Source: Psoroptes ovis (taxonomy: Eukaryota; Arthropoda; Arachnida; Sarcoptiformes; Psoroptidae). Taken from it: DNA of 64,000 nt. Position numbers and translations under genes: made by a program. Under the pieces are notes generated by a model. The model was not told the DNA's origin, searched no databases, and saw only the letters and a program-made list of their open reading frames with translations. Location: contig PQWQ01000008.1 of assembly GCA_002943765.1 (NCBI GenBank), forward strand, positions 1,178,001 to 1,242,000. Reading direction: 5' to 3'. Positions 24,138-37,200 of this stretch are shown here, one piece after another (the first letter of the stretch is position 1; each line of letters begins with the position of its first letter).

Positions 24138-26359
24138 TTAAGTCGCAATTTCTTTGATTTGTATCTATTGATAGAAAATAATTTTGAAAATTAATCATTC
24201 ATAGAAATATTGATAGAAAAAAAGCTGTATAATACATACTTCATTGATTATAATCCAATTGATTAAATCATTATCAATACGAATGCGTATCTCTTGGATG
24301 GGATTTAATTCTTTTGGTATTTCAATAGCTAATGAACCATCCAATGAATCGAATTCTGTTAGCGATATAAAATGATCTTTTTCATCAATTTGATAATTTT
24401 CTCGATTTATTTGATCATAATTCGATGATTTTAATTGTAATGTTGCATTCAATAATAAATCTGATGGATGTTCAATATTTCCAGATTTAATTCGAATCGA
24501 TTCAATATTAACACCAGGTGGTTTGTATTTAAATCCAATGATATCGTTTTTCTTCGGCGTCATGCCCCAATAATATGTTCTACCTTCATATGCTGATTGT
24601 ATATTATGCTTAAGATATGATTTAATAGTGGAATAATACTCATCAACAGGTGGATTATCATAATGTGGTTCATACAGTTTTATTTTGCCAAAATTTTTCA
24701 CTTTTAATTTTTGTATTTTACCTTTTAAACTTGAATAAGTACCAACATGTTGAAATAGCGAAGGCTTATATTCTAACCATAATTTTGATTTCTGTTTTTT
24801 ACAATCTTTCACATCTTTATCAAATCGACATACTTTGGTTTGAATAAAATTATCTAAAAGCCAATCAACTGGTTTATCATTATGGAACATGGCAAAAAAT
24901 AGTATGAATTGAGATAAATCAATTGTGCGAAATAATTTTCCTATGAATGCATGAATTTTTCAATGAAAAAAAATAATAAAATGAAGATACAAAATATTTA
25001 CCAATGAAACCAAGTTGACAAAAATCCAAAAGCAGCCAATCTTTTTTAAGCAAGGCATTTTTCGCTATGAAACCTTCCATTTTGGTTAGATAAGATTTTT
25101 TTGAAATAATATCATCTTCTAATTGAATGTAATATTGTCCTCTTGATCGGCAAAACATCATCAAATATGCAAAGTCTATTAAAAAATTATAAAATATTGA
25201 AAATTCAATTCGATCTGATCAGAATTAACCCTTAGAACTCGAGGCAAGCAAGCCAGCAGCTCTACAATTTTTCACACTCATGTAAAATGGTGCCTGAGGG
25301 GCGCCTATCGAGTTGCTGCATTATATCTTATGGTGAGCTTTGCTCACCGCTCGAGTTTTAAGGGTTAAGAAATCATACCAAAATTTTGTTTACTACGCCA
25401 TTTAACACGTTCAATCGTATCACCAAGTGTTGGTTTTAGGAGAGAGAAATTCGGATAATAATTATCTGGCGGTGAAATTATTTCGATTAAACCTTGATCA
25501 ATTTCATGATGAAAATTATTCAAGATTTGTTGAGATGTTTTATTGAAAAATTCTTCATCATTCTATGACAAGAAAAAATTTCTTAGACATGAAATATACA
25601 TCGATAATCTACAGCACTTACTTCAGCAACAAACACGACAAATAATGATTGATTTCGTTCGTTTGGCGTTAGATTTTCTATCAAATTTTTCAACGTTGAA
25701 ATCAAATATGATTCAACTAAACGTTTTACTGTTGGTATACCGAATACGAATCGTCTTTTAGGTTGATTTAGAATGATTTTACTTTTAATATGATATGTTG
25801 GATTCAATGACCATGTCGATGATAACATTAAATGCGGCCATAAATCTAACAATGATGGCAGTAGTATTGATTCATTTTCCAAAGAAATTGTTTGGTTGAG
25901 ATCTATGTACACTTATAATTAACTTGAGCTCTTTCAATAAAATATTTTCAACTCACCATTCAAATTGGCCAGTGATTTATTCGAAATATTCTTATCAGTA
26001 TGATTATCATAACTATTTTGTTTGATTAAAATCCATAATTTACGTATTTCATACAATAATTCATAAATTTGTTTCCGCCGATCATTAGCAATCATTTCAT
26101 TATATTTAATACGATTTTTTAAATCAACAAAACGATATGATAATTGTTCTTCTAATGATAAACTTGATTTAGCATCAAAGATTGATGAAACACTTTCATT
26201 ATCATCAATTGATTTCGATTTAAACTGTTTATAGGATGGTTGATCATTTGATAAAATATTGCTGTTGTTGCTCCATAAATTTGATAAAATTGGTAACAAA
26301 AATGTAAGAACGAATAGGCATGATAATATTTGTAGCAGACGAGTTATTGTGAATTTCAT
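24138..26359 (-). CDS. MGAT4: MGAT4-type beta-1,4-N-acetylglucosaminyltransferase (GnT-IV)
   Basis: GnT-IV adds a beta-1,4 GlcNAc to the alpha-1,3 mannose arm of N-glycans in the Golgi and so starts a third antenna. Exons on the minus strand: 26359-25957, 25902-25622, 25562-25379, 25175-25002, 24940-24240, 24164-24138. All phases agree and give 589 residues (vertebrate MGAT4A/B are about 535-548). A signal anchor lies at about 5-28, then a helical stem, then the catalytic domain with ISPPDNYYPNFSLLK, ERVKWRSKQNFDFAYLMM and the metal-binding acidic motif E-D-D at 309-311 (YYIQLEDDI). Next come QLGFIGKLF, DKPVDWLLD and KPSLFQHVGTYSSLKGKIQK. The C-terminal lectin-like region carries SGNIEHPSDLLLNATLQL, and the tiny last exon ends IQIKEIAT. 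A TTAA-type element sits in the third intron. Confidence 0.93.
25229..25364 (-). mobile_element. TTAA-flanked piggyBac-like MITE, copy 2
   Basis: Perfect TTAA on both sides (25225-25228 and 25365-25368). Ends CCCTTAGAACTCGAG and CTCGAGTTTTAAGGG are inverted. It is inverted relative to copies 1 and 3 and lies in the MGAT4 intron between 25379 and 25175. It carries the core GGCGCCTATCGAGTTGC. Confidence 0.88.
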
Positions 26360-28899
26360 TTTTTTTTTTCACTTCAAAAATGACTTATTCAATAAATTGA
26401 ATGATTGAATTCAAATTCAGCGAGGTTTCTTACAAATATTTTCGCTGCAAAAGATGTCTTGACAAAAAATTACAAGTGATGATAATACTATGTACATTTC
26501 TTCATTGTAGACTTGAAAAATCAGCGTATTATAATGGATCAGTAAATTGAAAAACTGTCAATCATTTTTTTTTAAATTATGCATTACATTATATTGTTTG
26601 TTCATTGTTATTTTACCATTTCAATCATAAATATTTGATAAATAATAGTAATAATAAAACGGCAGGAAAAAATTCTCTTCAATTCATTCATTGAATATGA
26701 AACATACACACCACAATATTAAAAAATTGAAAATTTAATTTAATTTTCAACAGAAATCCGGAAAGTATTAACAATAGCAGTGGTGGTGGTGGAGATTAAA
26801 ATTTAATAATGATTTCGCAGAAAATTTTTGTCGATACTTTGGTTCTATTGTTGTTGATTTCATATGTTTTATTATATTTGATTAAATTAATATTTATGAT
26901 GATTATTAAACTTCATATATCAGCAAACAATACAATTGTTTACATTGTTTTCAATTGTAGTTTTTTACATTTGTTTTGTAGATTTACACAGGTAGAATTT
27001 GATAAGAAATTAATTTGATTTAAATTGATTTGATACGATACAATAAATGTGCGTAAAATCGCCGATAAAATTTCTGTGTGAAATAATAAAAATGTCAAAA
27101 TAGACTAAGTTATTTTTTTTCGATAAATGATTATATGGTTTTATCGGTCCAAAATGTCAATAAAATGGCCAAATGACAAGTGTTATTTCGATTGTGTTTT
27201 CTTTTCATTTGCTTTTCAATACTATTCATTTGATTATGATTGATTAATTGAATAAAATGAATGAATGATTGAAATACAATCGATAAACAATTTTTTGTTT
27301 TTCTCTTTGTTCAAAGAGAATTTAGGTTAGTAGGTATATATGTGAATAGATAAAATTTAAAATTATCACACACAGGTAAACCTAAACCTAAAAACTTGTT
27401 TTCGAACAAATAATTTCGTGAATAATCAATGAAGATGATTTGTTCAACATGATTTCAAATGGGTTTACATTTGTTCGATCAGTTGTTTTGACATCGGCTG
27501 ATATGAAAATGATACGAATTTTTTATCTGATTTTTTGTATCAAATGTTTTTGGTTCTAAATCATTCAATGGGAAAAACTAATAACATTGAATACATACCT
27601 TGAGATTGTTTTTATCAATTCAGTTAACATCATTAAATTTAGCATCATTGAAAAATAAAACAAGTAAATAAACTCTTGTTGTTTATCATATCTTTTCCAT
27701 TAATTTTATCAAGAAGCTATCGACGAGAAAACGGATGGAAGGCAATCTTTTTTTTCGTCTTTTCATTGTGTGTATGCTTGAATAGTGGAAATGTTTACAA
27801 TGTTTATCATTTCATCAGAATGAAAGCCAACAAATCAAAACATCAATATGATGATGATGATGAATCTGTGAGGAAAAAAAGAGAGAAAAAATCAAATACA
27901 ATCAATGAGTGAATATCGAATAGAAACATATGAGAAACAACAACAAAAAAAAACTAATGAAATGTATTAAAATTAATGAATGTAAAAAATTTTAAAATGA
28001 AAAATAATAGAAAATTACACATTTGTGTTATATTCACATACCATTATCAATATTTGAATGAAATAGTTGTTGATGTGTATGAAATATACTTAATTTTATG
28101 CCGTAAATGTTTGCCGTAAGAAACTGCTGTAGCGGCCGCTATTTGTTTGCTTCATCAACTTGTTCAAATTTTGATCATGTTTGATTAATTTTATAAGAGG
28201 AAAAAATTTCAAGTTTTCTGTTTGTTTATTTAATTAATCAGTTGATTAGACGAATAAAAAGCTTCAATAATTAAGGAAAAAAATGTGGAAAATTGGTGGC
28301 TTGCTGAATTGATGATGATAGTGATATGATAAAAATTTCATTATCTTAATTTTTAACCATGATTAAAGATTTCATCAATTTGATGATAATTTCGAATGTT
28401 TTTTCAATTTAATTTTTGTTTACGCGGAATTCGATTTTGTTTCATCGTATTAACCGATCATATGATCTCAATGATTAACTTGCATTGTATGAATAGGATG
28501 AATGTTCATTTTTTCAAATTACGAGGATGCTCGAAGAAATCAATGGTTCAATTGTATGCCGCTACCCATCATCCTTGATCGCATGCTTTGAACCACTACT
28601 ATTCATACTGTTCGGTTTTTTATTTATCCTCCTCCTCCTCCTCATTATTTATATTTGCTGACATTCGAAAACATGATTGTTGTAATGTTTTGATTTGGAA
28701 TTTGAAATTATTAAATTATTAATTAATTAATCTTAAAATTGATATTATAAGTGGGATAATCTTCTAAATTAATTAAAAGTAAGTTTAATTGTGATACAAT
28801 GCAATTTCCTCATCGATTCTCTGCCATTTTCAATGATTCCCTTAGGGTTTTTTACCGTCATATGACAAATAAATCGATTAATTGTTTCAGCCAGTGATT
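26360..28899. other. Intergenic between MGAT4 and TAF3 (divergent promoters)
   Basis: About 2.5 kb between two genes transcribed away from each other, so it should hold both promoters. I find no supported coding region; open frames are 60-80 codons, low in complexity and without domains. A short CTC-type run lies near 28627-28642. A possible splice acceptor (gtttcag, ending 28890) lies just before the TAF3 ATG, so a 5' UTR exon may exist. Confidence 0.4.
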
Positions 28900-31800
28900 A
28901 TGTCATCATCATTAACATTTCAGCAATCTATTTTACGTGTAATTGTAGCGAGAATTTGTTATGATGTTGGTTGGGATTCTGCACATCAATCTACATTGAA
29001 TGTATTGGCCGATATATTGAATTTTTATTTACGTCGTTTATCATCAATAGCTGTTGATTTAGCAAATCATGCTGGACGCACTCAACCAACATTCGATGAT
29101 TTATTATATGCATTCAAATATTTAGCAATTGATTTGAATCAAATTAAAGATTATATTCTCAATATACAATCATCATCGTTGGATTTTCAAATACCAATAT
29201 ATCCGATTGTAAATCGTACTCGACGTATATTTGATCATTGTGATCCAGATGAAGAACGACCAGAATATTATTATGAATGGCTGCCATCGTTGAAATATGA
29301 AATCGAAGATGTTGATGAAGAATTAAGCAAAGAAATTAATAATAATATTTTGGAATCAAAAGAAAAATCATTGATCGATGATGAACAAATCAAAAATGTC
29401 AAACAATCGCTGCCAATTGATGATGCGAAAACAGTGGATAAAAGTGTTGAACACAAAATTGAAAATAATGATGAAAAATTGGAAGAAACACCAGCAAAAA
29501 ATGAAGAAGAACAAAAGAATGAGCTGGTTGTGAAAATAAATATTGGTAAATCATTAAATGAGAATAATCAAAATAATTCAACATTGAACAAACCGAATGA
29601 AACATCGAATGGTGGAAAAGCAACATTTTTCCATTCACAATCAGCTAATGATTTGATTGATCATTTAAAGTTATCGAAAGCTTTTCAACGTCTTATGACT
29701 ACGAATTCTACAAATTCAATGATGGCGACACCGGCGACAAGTTCTTTGTTATCCAAACTTGATAATAATGAATTTAAAAATAAATTACGTTATCCAGATC
29801 AAAAACGACTACCCAATAATCATGTTAGTCGAGAAAATTCACCAGAACCAAACGGTTAGTATTAAATTCCTCTATTTTCATTCATTGATTTTAATCATAA
29901 TAAATTTTATCTACCAATAGAATCAGAAAATAGCCAAGATAATCAATCGAATGCAAATATTTTAGATATCAAAGTAAAAAAATTACCATCAACAATCAAA
30001 TCATTAATGTTGGATGATTTGGATGCAGGAATAAAGCCTAATATCAAAGTGAAAGAAATACGGTCAACGTCATCATCGTCATTGACATCTTCAGCTATTT
30101 CGAATAAAAAAGAAGATGCAAAATTGATGAAATTAAATAAAAAATTAGCAAAATTAGAACAAAAGCCATTCAATTTGAAATTCACGATATCAAGTGAAGA
30201 GAATAAAATAACGCAACCGAATTCTTCGAATCAACAAGATGGTAGTAGCAACGTTGGCGATCCATCAGGAACACCGGTCGTCAAAAAGAGACATTATAAT
30301 AAACGTAAAGAGAAGCAACCGAAAGAAAATACTGAACGTAAACAAAAGAAAGCAGCCACAGGCGGAACGCCAGGTAGAAAATCATTGAAACAAAAACAGA
30401 AATTATTAGAATCGAAAGAAATGGCTCCAGATAATCCGTTGCCAATTCAAAATGATAATGCGATTATGACTGGATCGATTTTCGACAAAAACGATGCTGC
30501 TGAAACGCTTGTATCAATATCGGATGCGAAACCTAAAACTGATGATCTCAGCTACAACATGGATGAAGGTTCATTATCATTTACAGGTGATGATTTTTCA
30601 ATCGAAAATAGCGCCGCTAACAATGAAACAACGGTTAAAACAAAGAAAACAAATGCACGCGCGAATAACAACAATAATAGCAGCGCCGGTACCAGCATCA
30701 GCACAAATTCAAAAAGAAATAGTTCTAAATTTAAATCAGCCGAAGTAATCAATAGTTCTGATGATTCATCATCAAGTGATGATAATGAACCTCATAGTGA
30801 TGATCATCGAAATCGTAAAAACAAAGCTGAAATGGATTCAAATCAAAAAATTAATCCATTATCATTGAATTTTGATAATGATAATGAATCAAAAATCAAT
30901 GATCCAATCAATAAAAAGCAATCAACGCGTAAACGTCATGATTCTAATTCTTCTTTATCATCAATTTCTTCAAATTCTTCGATTAAATCATCTAGGTCAT
31001 CATCGAAGAATGATCGAATAGATAGTGGAAAACATTTGAATGATGGCAATGATAATAATAATGAAGTTGACCTATCAAATAAATCGATCGAAATGAATAA
31101 ATCTCAAGATTTGAAAAAAATTGAAGAAAAATTAATGAAAAAACAATTGAAAGATAAAAAGCGCCATCATTCAAAAAATAAACACCACCATCATCATCAT
31201 CATCATCATAATGTTAATGAAAATAATGATAACAATGTCATTGATAATAATAATCGTCAAGATGGTAAATCGAATGATGAAAAAGTGTCATCACATCATA
31301 AAAAACATCACAAAAAAATGAAGGATCGTGAGAAAATTTCTACACCACCACCACCATCATCATCAACAACACCACAAACATCGAAGATTAAATCTAAAGA
31401 AAAAGAATATAAACCAAAGTTGAGCATAAAATTTGGTGCACCATTAGGTCAAGAAAAATCATTAGATTTGTCTGCTAAACAATCATTAGCTATCGATGAT
31501 AATAATAATGATGATCAACAACAACAACATCATCAGCAGCAGCAACAGCATAAATCATCAAAATCTTCGAAAAATAAAAATAAATTCGATGACAACTCGT
31601 CGCAGCATGAATCGCCACAAAATGAATTGATATTCATTAAAGATTCGAATCCGACAAAATCAAAAGAAGCGAAATTGAAGAATAAATCAAATCCAATTAT
31701 CAATTTACAATCAGCTACCAGCGAAGAGTTGCCACAATTATCGTCCAAAACATTGAAAACACCTAAAGATACTGACAGTAAAAAACGTAAAGATAAAAAG

Positions 31801-33261
31801 AATAAAATATCGTCGAACGTTTCGGATGAATTGTTGATATCACCATCAATCACTGTAATACCACCAGTAGCAACCGTAACAAGTAGTTCATCAAAACATA
31901 AAAAAGATAAAAGTAAAAATAAAGATTCATCATTATCAATACAATCACATAATGTAAGTATAAGTAAAAAAGATGATAATAATCATCATCAGCAGCTACA
32001 GCAATCAACAACGATATTATCATCATCATCATCATCATTGGCGGCACCTTCATCATCATGTACAGTTGTCACTGAGACAATAAATGTTACATCCGATTCA
32101 AATCTATGGTTATGTCCTCTGTGTAATAAACCAGACGATGGAACACCTATGATTGGTTGTGATACATGTGATCAATGGTATCATTATTATTGTTTAGGTA
32201 TTGATCATGATCCAAACCCAGGTGGAAAATGGTTTTGTCCTCGTTGCTATGATAAACAAAAACGTATTATGGAGAAAGCTGCTAAAAAACAGGAAAAACT
32301 TTCGTCATTCACGAATAAATCGAAAATTGATGATAATTCAAATGTTGTAACAATCACTGTCACTACTAATCTCGACGATAATTCATCTGGTAAAGGAAAA
32401 AGACCAGTTGGTCGACCGAGAAAAAATCCAAATCCAATGAACTTGGCGCTACCACAATCATCTGGTTTGACCATTACACCGATTAATCCACCAATGAATT
32501 ATCAACAAGATTCACAATACTATCCATCAATGGATTTAACGATAATGAATACAAATGTCGATGATAGCATCAGCAGCAGTAATCGCAAACAAAAACAACA
32601 ACAAACATCGCAGAAAAAAGAAATATGTCCAAAATGTCAAATTGTTGATAATAATCTTTTGGTCAATATGATTGGTTGTGATCAATGTTTACAATGGTAT
32701 CATTGGCCATGTGTCGGAATCAATACACCGCCAAGTCCTGATTCGGCATGGTTTTGTCCGAAATGTGTTAAGAAAAAATCTGGTAAACGTTTATGGTCCG
32801 AAATGATGTCAAGTAGTGTTATGGATACAAGTGGTGATATATTAGATAATGAACATTATCATCAACAATCATCATCGAAACATCGTCGTAAAATGCAACA
32901 ACAGCAGCCACAATCATCGTCATCATCATCATCACGTAATAAATCTTTATATATTGATGATTTTAGTGATAATCAATATTTAAATACATCAGCATCATCA
33001 TTATCTGCATCTTTAATACCATCAAATACGGTGGTTGATCAATCAAAACAATCAATTTGTGGTACATGTAAACAGCATACGAAAAATGAGCTAGAAGAAC
33101 AATGGATTGCATGTGATATTTGTGATCAATGGTATCATTTTGTATGTGAAAACATTGTCACTGAACCTGATCCGAATGAAGATTGGTTTTGTCGTCATTG
33201 TATTAAGAAGCAGCGAAATATTGAAAATCAAATACAACAAAAAGTGAAAAGAAAATTTTAA
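28900..33261 (+). CDS. TAF3: TAF3, TFIID subunit with histone fold and three PHD fingers
   Basis: TAF3 is a TFIID subunit that pairs with TAF10 through a histone fold and binds H3K4me3 through a PHD finger, recruiting TFIID to active promoters. Exons 28900-29854 and 29921-33261 (phase 1) give 1431 residues. The ATG at 28900 is chosen because the histone fold begins at once (FQQSILRVIVARICYDVGWD, then AGRTQPTFDDLLYAFKYL and QIKDYILNI). A long disordered Lys/Ser-rich middle contains a run of ten His. PHD1 is at about 1048-1095 (WLCPLCNKPDDGTPMIGCD), after VVTETINVTSDSN, as in animal TAF3. PHD2 is at about 1222-1270 and PHD3 at about 1364-1413. All three keep C4-H-C3 spacing and WYH. Known animal TAF3/BIP2 proteins, as far as I recall, end after one PHD; the extra two are unusual. 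Confidence 0.92.
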
Positions 33262-33380
33262 ACAGAAGAAAAAATAGCCAAAATTTAATTTATTCAAATG
33301 AAAATTTAATTAATTTTGGTCTCTTATTAGCCTAGAAAAATTGATTGTAAAAAAAGTGTTTCGCTCGTGGAAATAAAAAA

Positions 33381-34272
33381 ATGATGAAAAACTCTGTCAT
33401 TGATTGTATTGAAATACAATTGACTGAAACAATCATTGAATTGTATGAATTTTATGAACAAATTTTAAAATTTATTGAAGAAAATTGGAAAAAATATGCA
33501 AAAAATTATGATCATCAGCAAAATAGAAGCACATTACTCAAAAATTTAGATAAATTTTGGCCTTTCGGGCAAAATAATGAGCCAGTTTGTTCAAAAAAAT
33601 TGGCATCAAATTCAAATCAATGTTCAAAACATGATCTCAATGAAAAACACATTTGTTCGAGCAGTTTCAAGATAAATAGTCAATTAAAATTTTATGAATT
33701 GAATGAATGGCAAACAATGGCAAATTCATTGAATGAAAATATCGCCAATTTCATTGAAAAATTTCATAAATTTTCAGAAAAATTATTGAAAATTTTCATG
33801 AAAATCAATATTGAATTCACCAAGATTAAGCCACGAATCACTGATAATGAAATTGATATTTATATGAAAATTGTTGAAAATTTATTATCACTAAGCGATT
33901 ATTATGATGATTTTGATACAGGTATAATATTTCTTCCCAAATTCAAACTATTTCTAAATTTTTTTCTCAGATTTTGATACTATTTATCGAAAACGTTCAG
34001 AATTATTTGAAAAATCATTGAAACATTTACATTTTGAAGATATTTCTGTTTGGCTTTGTGAATATGATCTGAATATAATAATGATTGATTTACAATGGAA
34101 AACGCAAAATATATTGAGCAAATGTATATGTTTCTTCGATTATTATTGTAAAAATAATGATAAAATTATTCGATTATTATCATCATTATTGAATCAAAAT
34201 AATAATTTAAACATGAACAGCAACAACAATGATAATGAAATTATTGATAATTCATCAACATTTTATTCATAA
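33381..34272 (+). CDS. Small helical protein, possibly AIRIM (C1orf109)-like
   Basis: Exons 33381-33921 and 33971-34272 (phase 1) give 280 residues. There is no signal peptide or membrane segment. The protein is mostly predicted helices, with a Cys-containing linker in the middle and an Asn/Asp-rich C-terminus. The layout is an N-terminal helix pair (LTETIIELYEFYEQILKFI), a central helix pair (NIANFIEKFHKFSEKLLKIF) and a C-terminal IYRKRSELFEKSLKHLHFED. It resembles AIRIM/C1orf109, a ribosome-biogenesis partner of the AAA ATPase AFG2, in order and spacing, but identity is low and this is only a hypothesis. The ATG is just 119 nt after the TAF3 stop. The stop lies 27 nt from the RECK stop on the other strand. 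AATAAA-type signals overlap the stop region (34270-34285). Confidence 0.6.
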
Positions 34273-34299
34273 ATAAATAAAATAAATTACAGTTATTAT

Positions 34300-37200
34300 T
34301 TACATGGAAATTAATGAAAAATAAAATGATACGAATATTATCAACACAATGTTCGTATTGTTGAATAATTTAGATTGAGATTGTGATCTCAGCTCTGATT
34401 CAGGTGAATATAATTCTCGTAATTTTTCGTCAATCATTTGATCATATTGTAATAATAATAGCGGATATTGTAATTGAATCATTGGTGATTGATTCACAAT
34501 CAATATTTTCAAACGATTCAGCTCAATTTGACATTGATTTTGATCTTGGATCGATGAAATATTTCGTGATTGAATCATTACGGTTATGATACCTGGTAAT
34601 GGTATCACTGATGATAGCTCACAAATATCATTGCTCATGTTGAGTAAATTTTTCAATTGTTTAATCAATGTTTTAATGCTAAATGATTGCTGTTGTAACA
34701 GTTGAAATTTTAACATTTTTGAATCATGTTCATTGGTTAATCGTTGAAAATAGTGGCGATCATAAATGAAATTAATGGCGGTGCCACAAATTGGACAATG
34801 ATTTAATGGTATTCGATTCAAAAACGGCCGGGGACAATTGTTTATTTGATAATTTCTAGAACATTTTCCATCATGTTTGAATCCGGTACAAGAATCAAAA
34901 TAATCGACAAACATTCCCGAAGATTTGGCCGCGCATTCTGTACGATATGTTTGCCGGTTTCGGCCACAAACAGGTCCGGCCATTGAGCAATAAATCTGTC
35001 AAAGGGTCGTGTAGGATAATGCGATTTAATAAATCAATCAATTCAAAGAATTGGTAAAATCAAAACTCACCAAACATTTGCTCAGATAAGATATTTGAAC
35101 ATCATGACCATTATTATCGTTGATAATTTGACAAATATTCGAATGTTGTTTACCATTCGAATCGCAAACACTCAGATCATTGTTTATCAATGTTTGATTC
35201 GAACGGATGCGACAAATTGATTCAATCGATTCGTACGTGATTAGCGCATCATTTGATAGATCAAACAGCTGATCGCTGTCGTCAATCAGGCATCTGCGTC
35301 AATTATTTTGGCTTAAATTATCGTTTCAATTCTTTCAACTTCGCATCAAACTTACATTTCGCCGTTTCGGTCATTTTTCATACAAATTTTTCGAAATTTC
35401 TGGTCATCTATATCCTTGGTGATTTTCACAAATCTCTTCCAATCAATTCGGCCATTCCCGTGATAACAATGAACGGTGCATTTATTCCGATATATTTGTC
35501 CAGTGGCGATGTTTTGGAACGATGTTTCATCGAAATTCAAGCAATTTTCAACACAGTTTCTGAGGGTCAATTGGAGAATTGAAGAATTAGACTAAATTGA
35601 ATACAATTAACCCTTTCAAATTTGTTGACTTACAATTCGTTTTCCAGCGATTTTTGCCATTTACGATGCGTTTTACTGATTGCTTTGGGATTATCATTGC
35701 TCGCAACAGCAGTCATTTGATCCGTGAAACAATGATAATAACAATCAATCAATTGACCATTCGAATCGCAATAACATTGATTGAAACAATTTAATGTTTG
35801 ATTATCGTTCGATGGCAATCGAATGCTTGTATCGGCATAAATTTTCAGTTCGTCCAATTTTCCAATTGAACACATGTGTCGGCAACGATAACGTGGACAA
35901 TCATCGATGTAACAATCGAATGATGGTTGACATTGTTGATCGAGGCCATTGCATCTGGTGCTGCATTTCGATAGTTCCTTGTTGTTGGTTTGCAGTTCTC
36001 GGCCATCTTCATCATCATCGATGGCCATCAAATTCAAACATTCACCGTCATTGTTCGTTGATGACGCAAACAACGATTCATCGGTTTTAATATTCAACGT
36101 AAATTGTTTAATTGTATCGAATAGAAAGCCGCATAATAAATTATGATCAATTTCAATGGAATTTTCATTAATTTTTTGTAAAATCAATGATTGTTGAAGT
36201 AACTGGGGACAATTATCATTACAAATTCGTAGCTGTCGATGATTATGATTGTTGCATATGTTGAAATTCAAATAACAAATAAAACGCCGCCATATTTCAT
36301 TATATGAATGATTACCGATGGTTGATTGATTGAAAATGTTTTGTTTCATCAAAATTCTGTACAATTTTTCTGCATTCATATCATTTGAACGGCTACATTG
36401 CCGTAATGGATAATGTTTCGATGTTTGCCGTATGAAATCGCGGCAGAATCGAAGCTCTCCGATGCAATTCGATTGATCATAGTGGTGATGGTATGTACAA
36501 AGATGATCAGCATCATTCAAACACAATTGTAATTGTTCATTGCCTTGATTTGTTGATCTGCGGCAATCAATGTCGAATTTTTCCCATGATTTTGACCAAT
36601 TATTGGTGAATGTCTTATGAAATGAAGCGAAGTTTTAGTGAAAGGTTTCAAATCATCATCAGATCGTAGATCTTACCTCGTAACATAGATTTCTACATTC
36701 AGCGCTCGATGATCGTCGACAACAAAGATATTTGGCCGGATTCATACCACCGTATTTCCAAGAATTCAAATGGAAATTATTCGATAGTTCAATTTCATTC
36801 ATTGAATCTTCATCGAAATAGCCAGAAGTTAGTAAACAATCCCATAATTGATCCTGAAATCAATCAAATAATAAACAACAATTAACAGTTTGCGATCAAC
36901 AATTGATCATAATCAATGAATACCGTTTCATAATCCGTAAATGGTTGACCACATTCCGATTCAATTTGATTCAATTGATTTAATTTTAATTGATGATAAT
37001 CATGATAATGGTCATTGACAATATCACCACAATTTCCATCGTCACAATCATTCAAATTACTGAATGATTCTTGGCAATTTTGTCTGCAATTTTTGACCAT
37101 TGTCAATTGACAACAATTTCTGGCTGATTTGTTTAAGGTTATTCATCATTAAAATTGTATAATATTTCAAATATTTCAAATATAATTGAATTGAGTTGAT

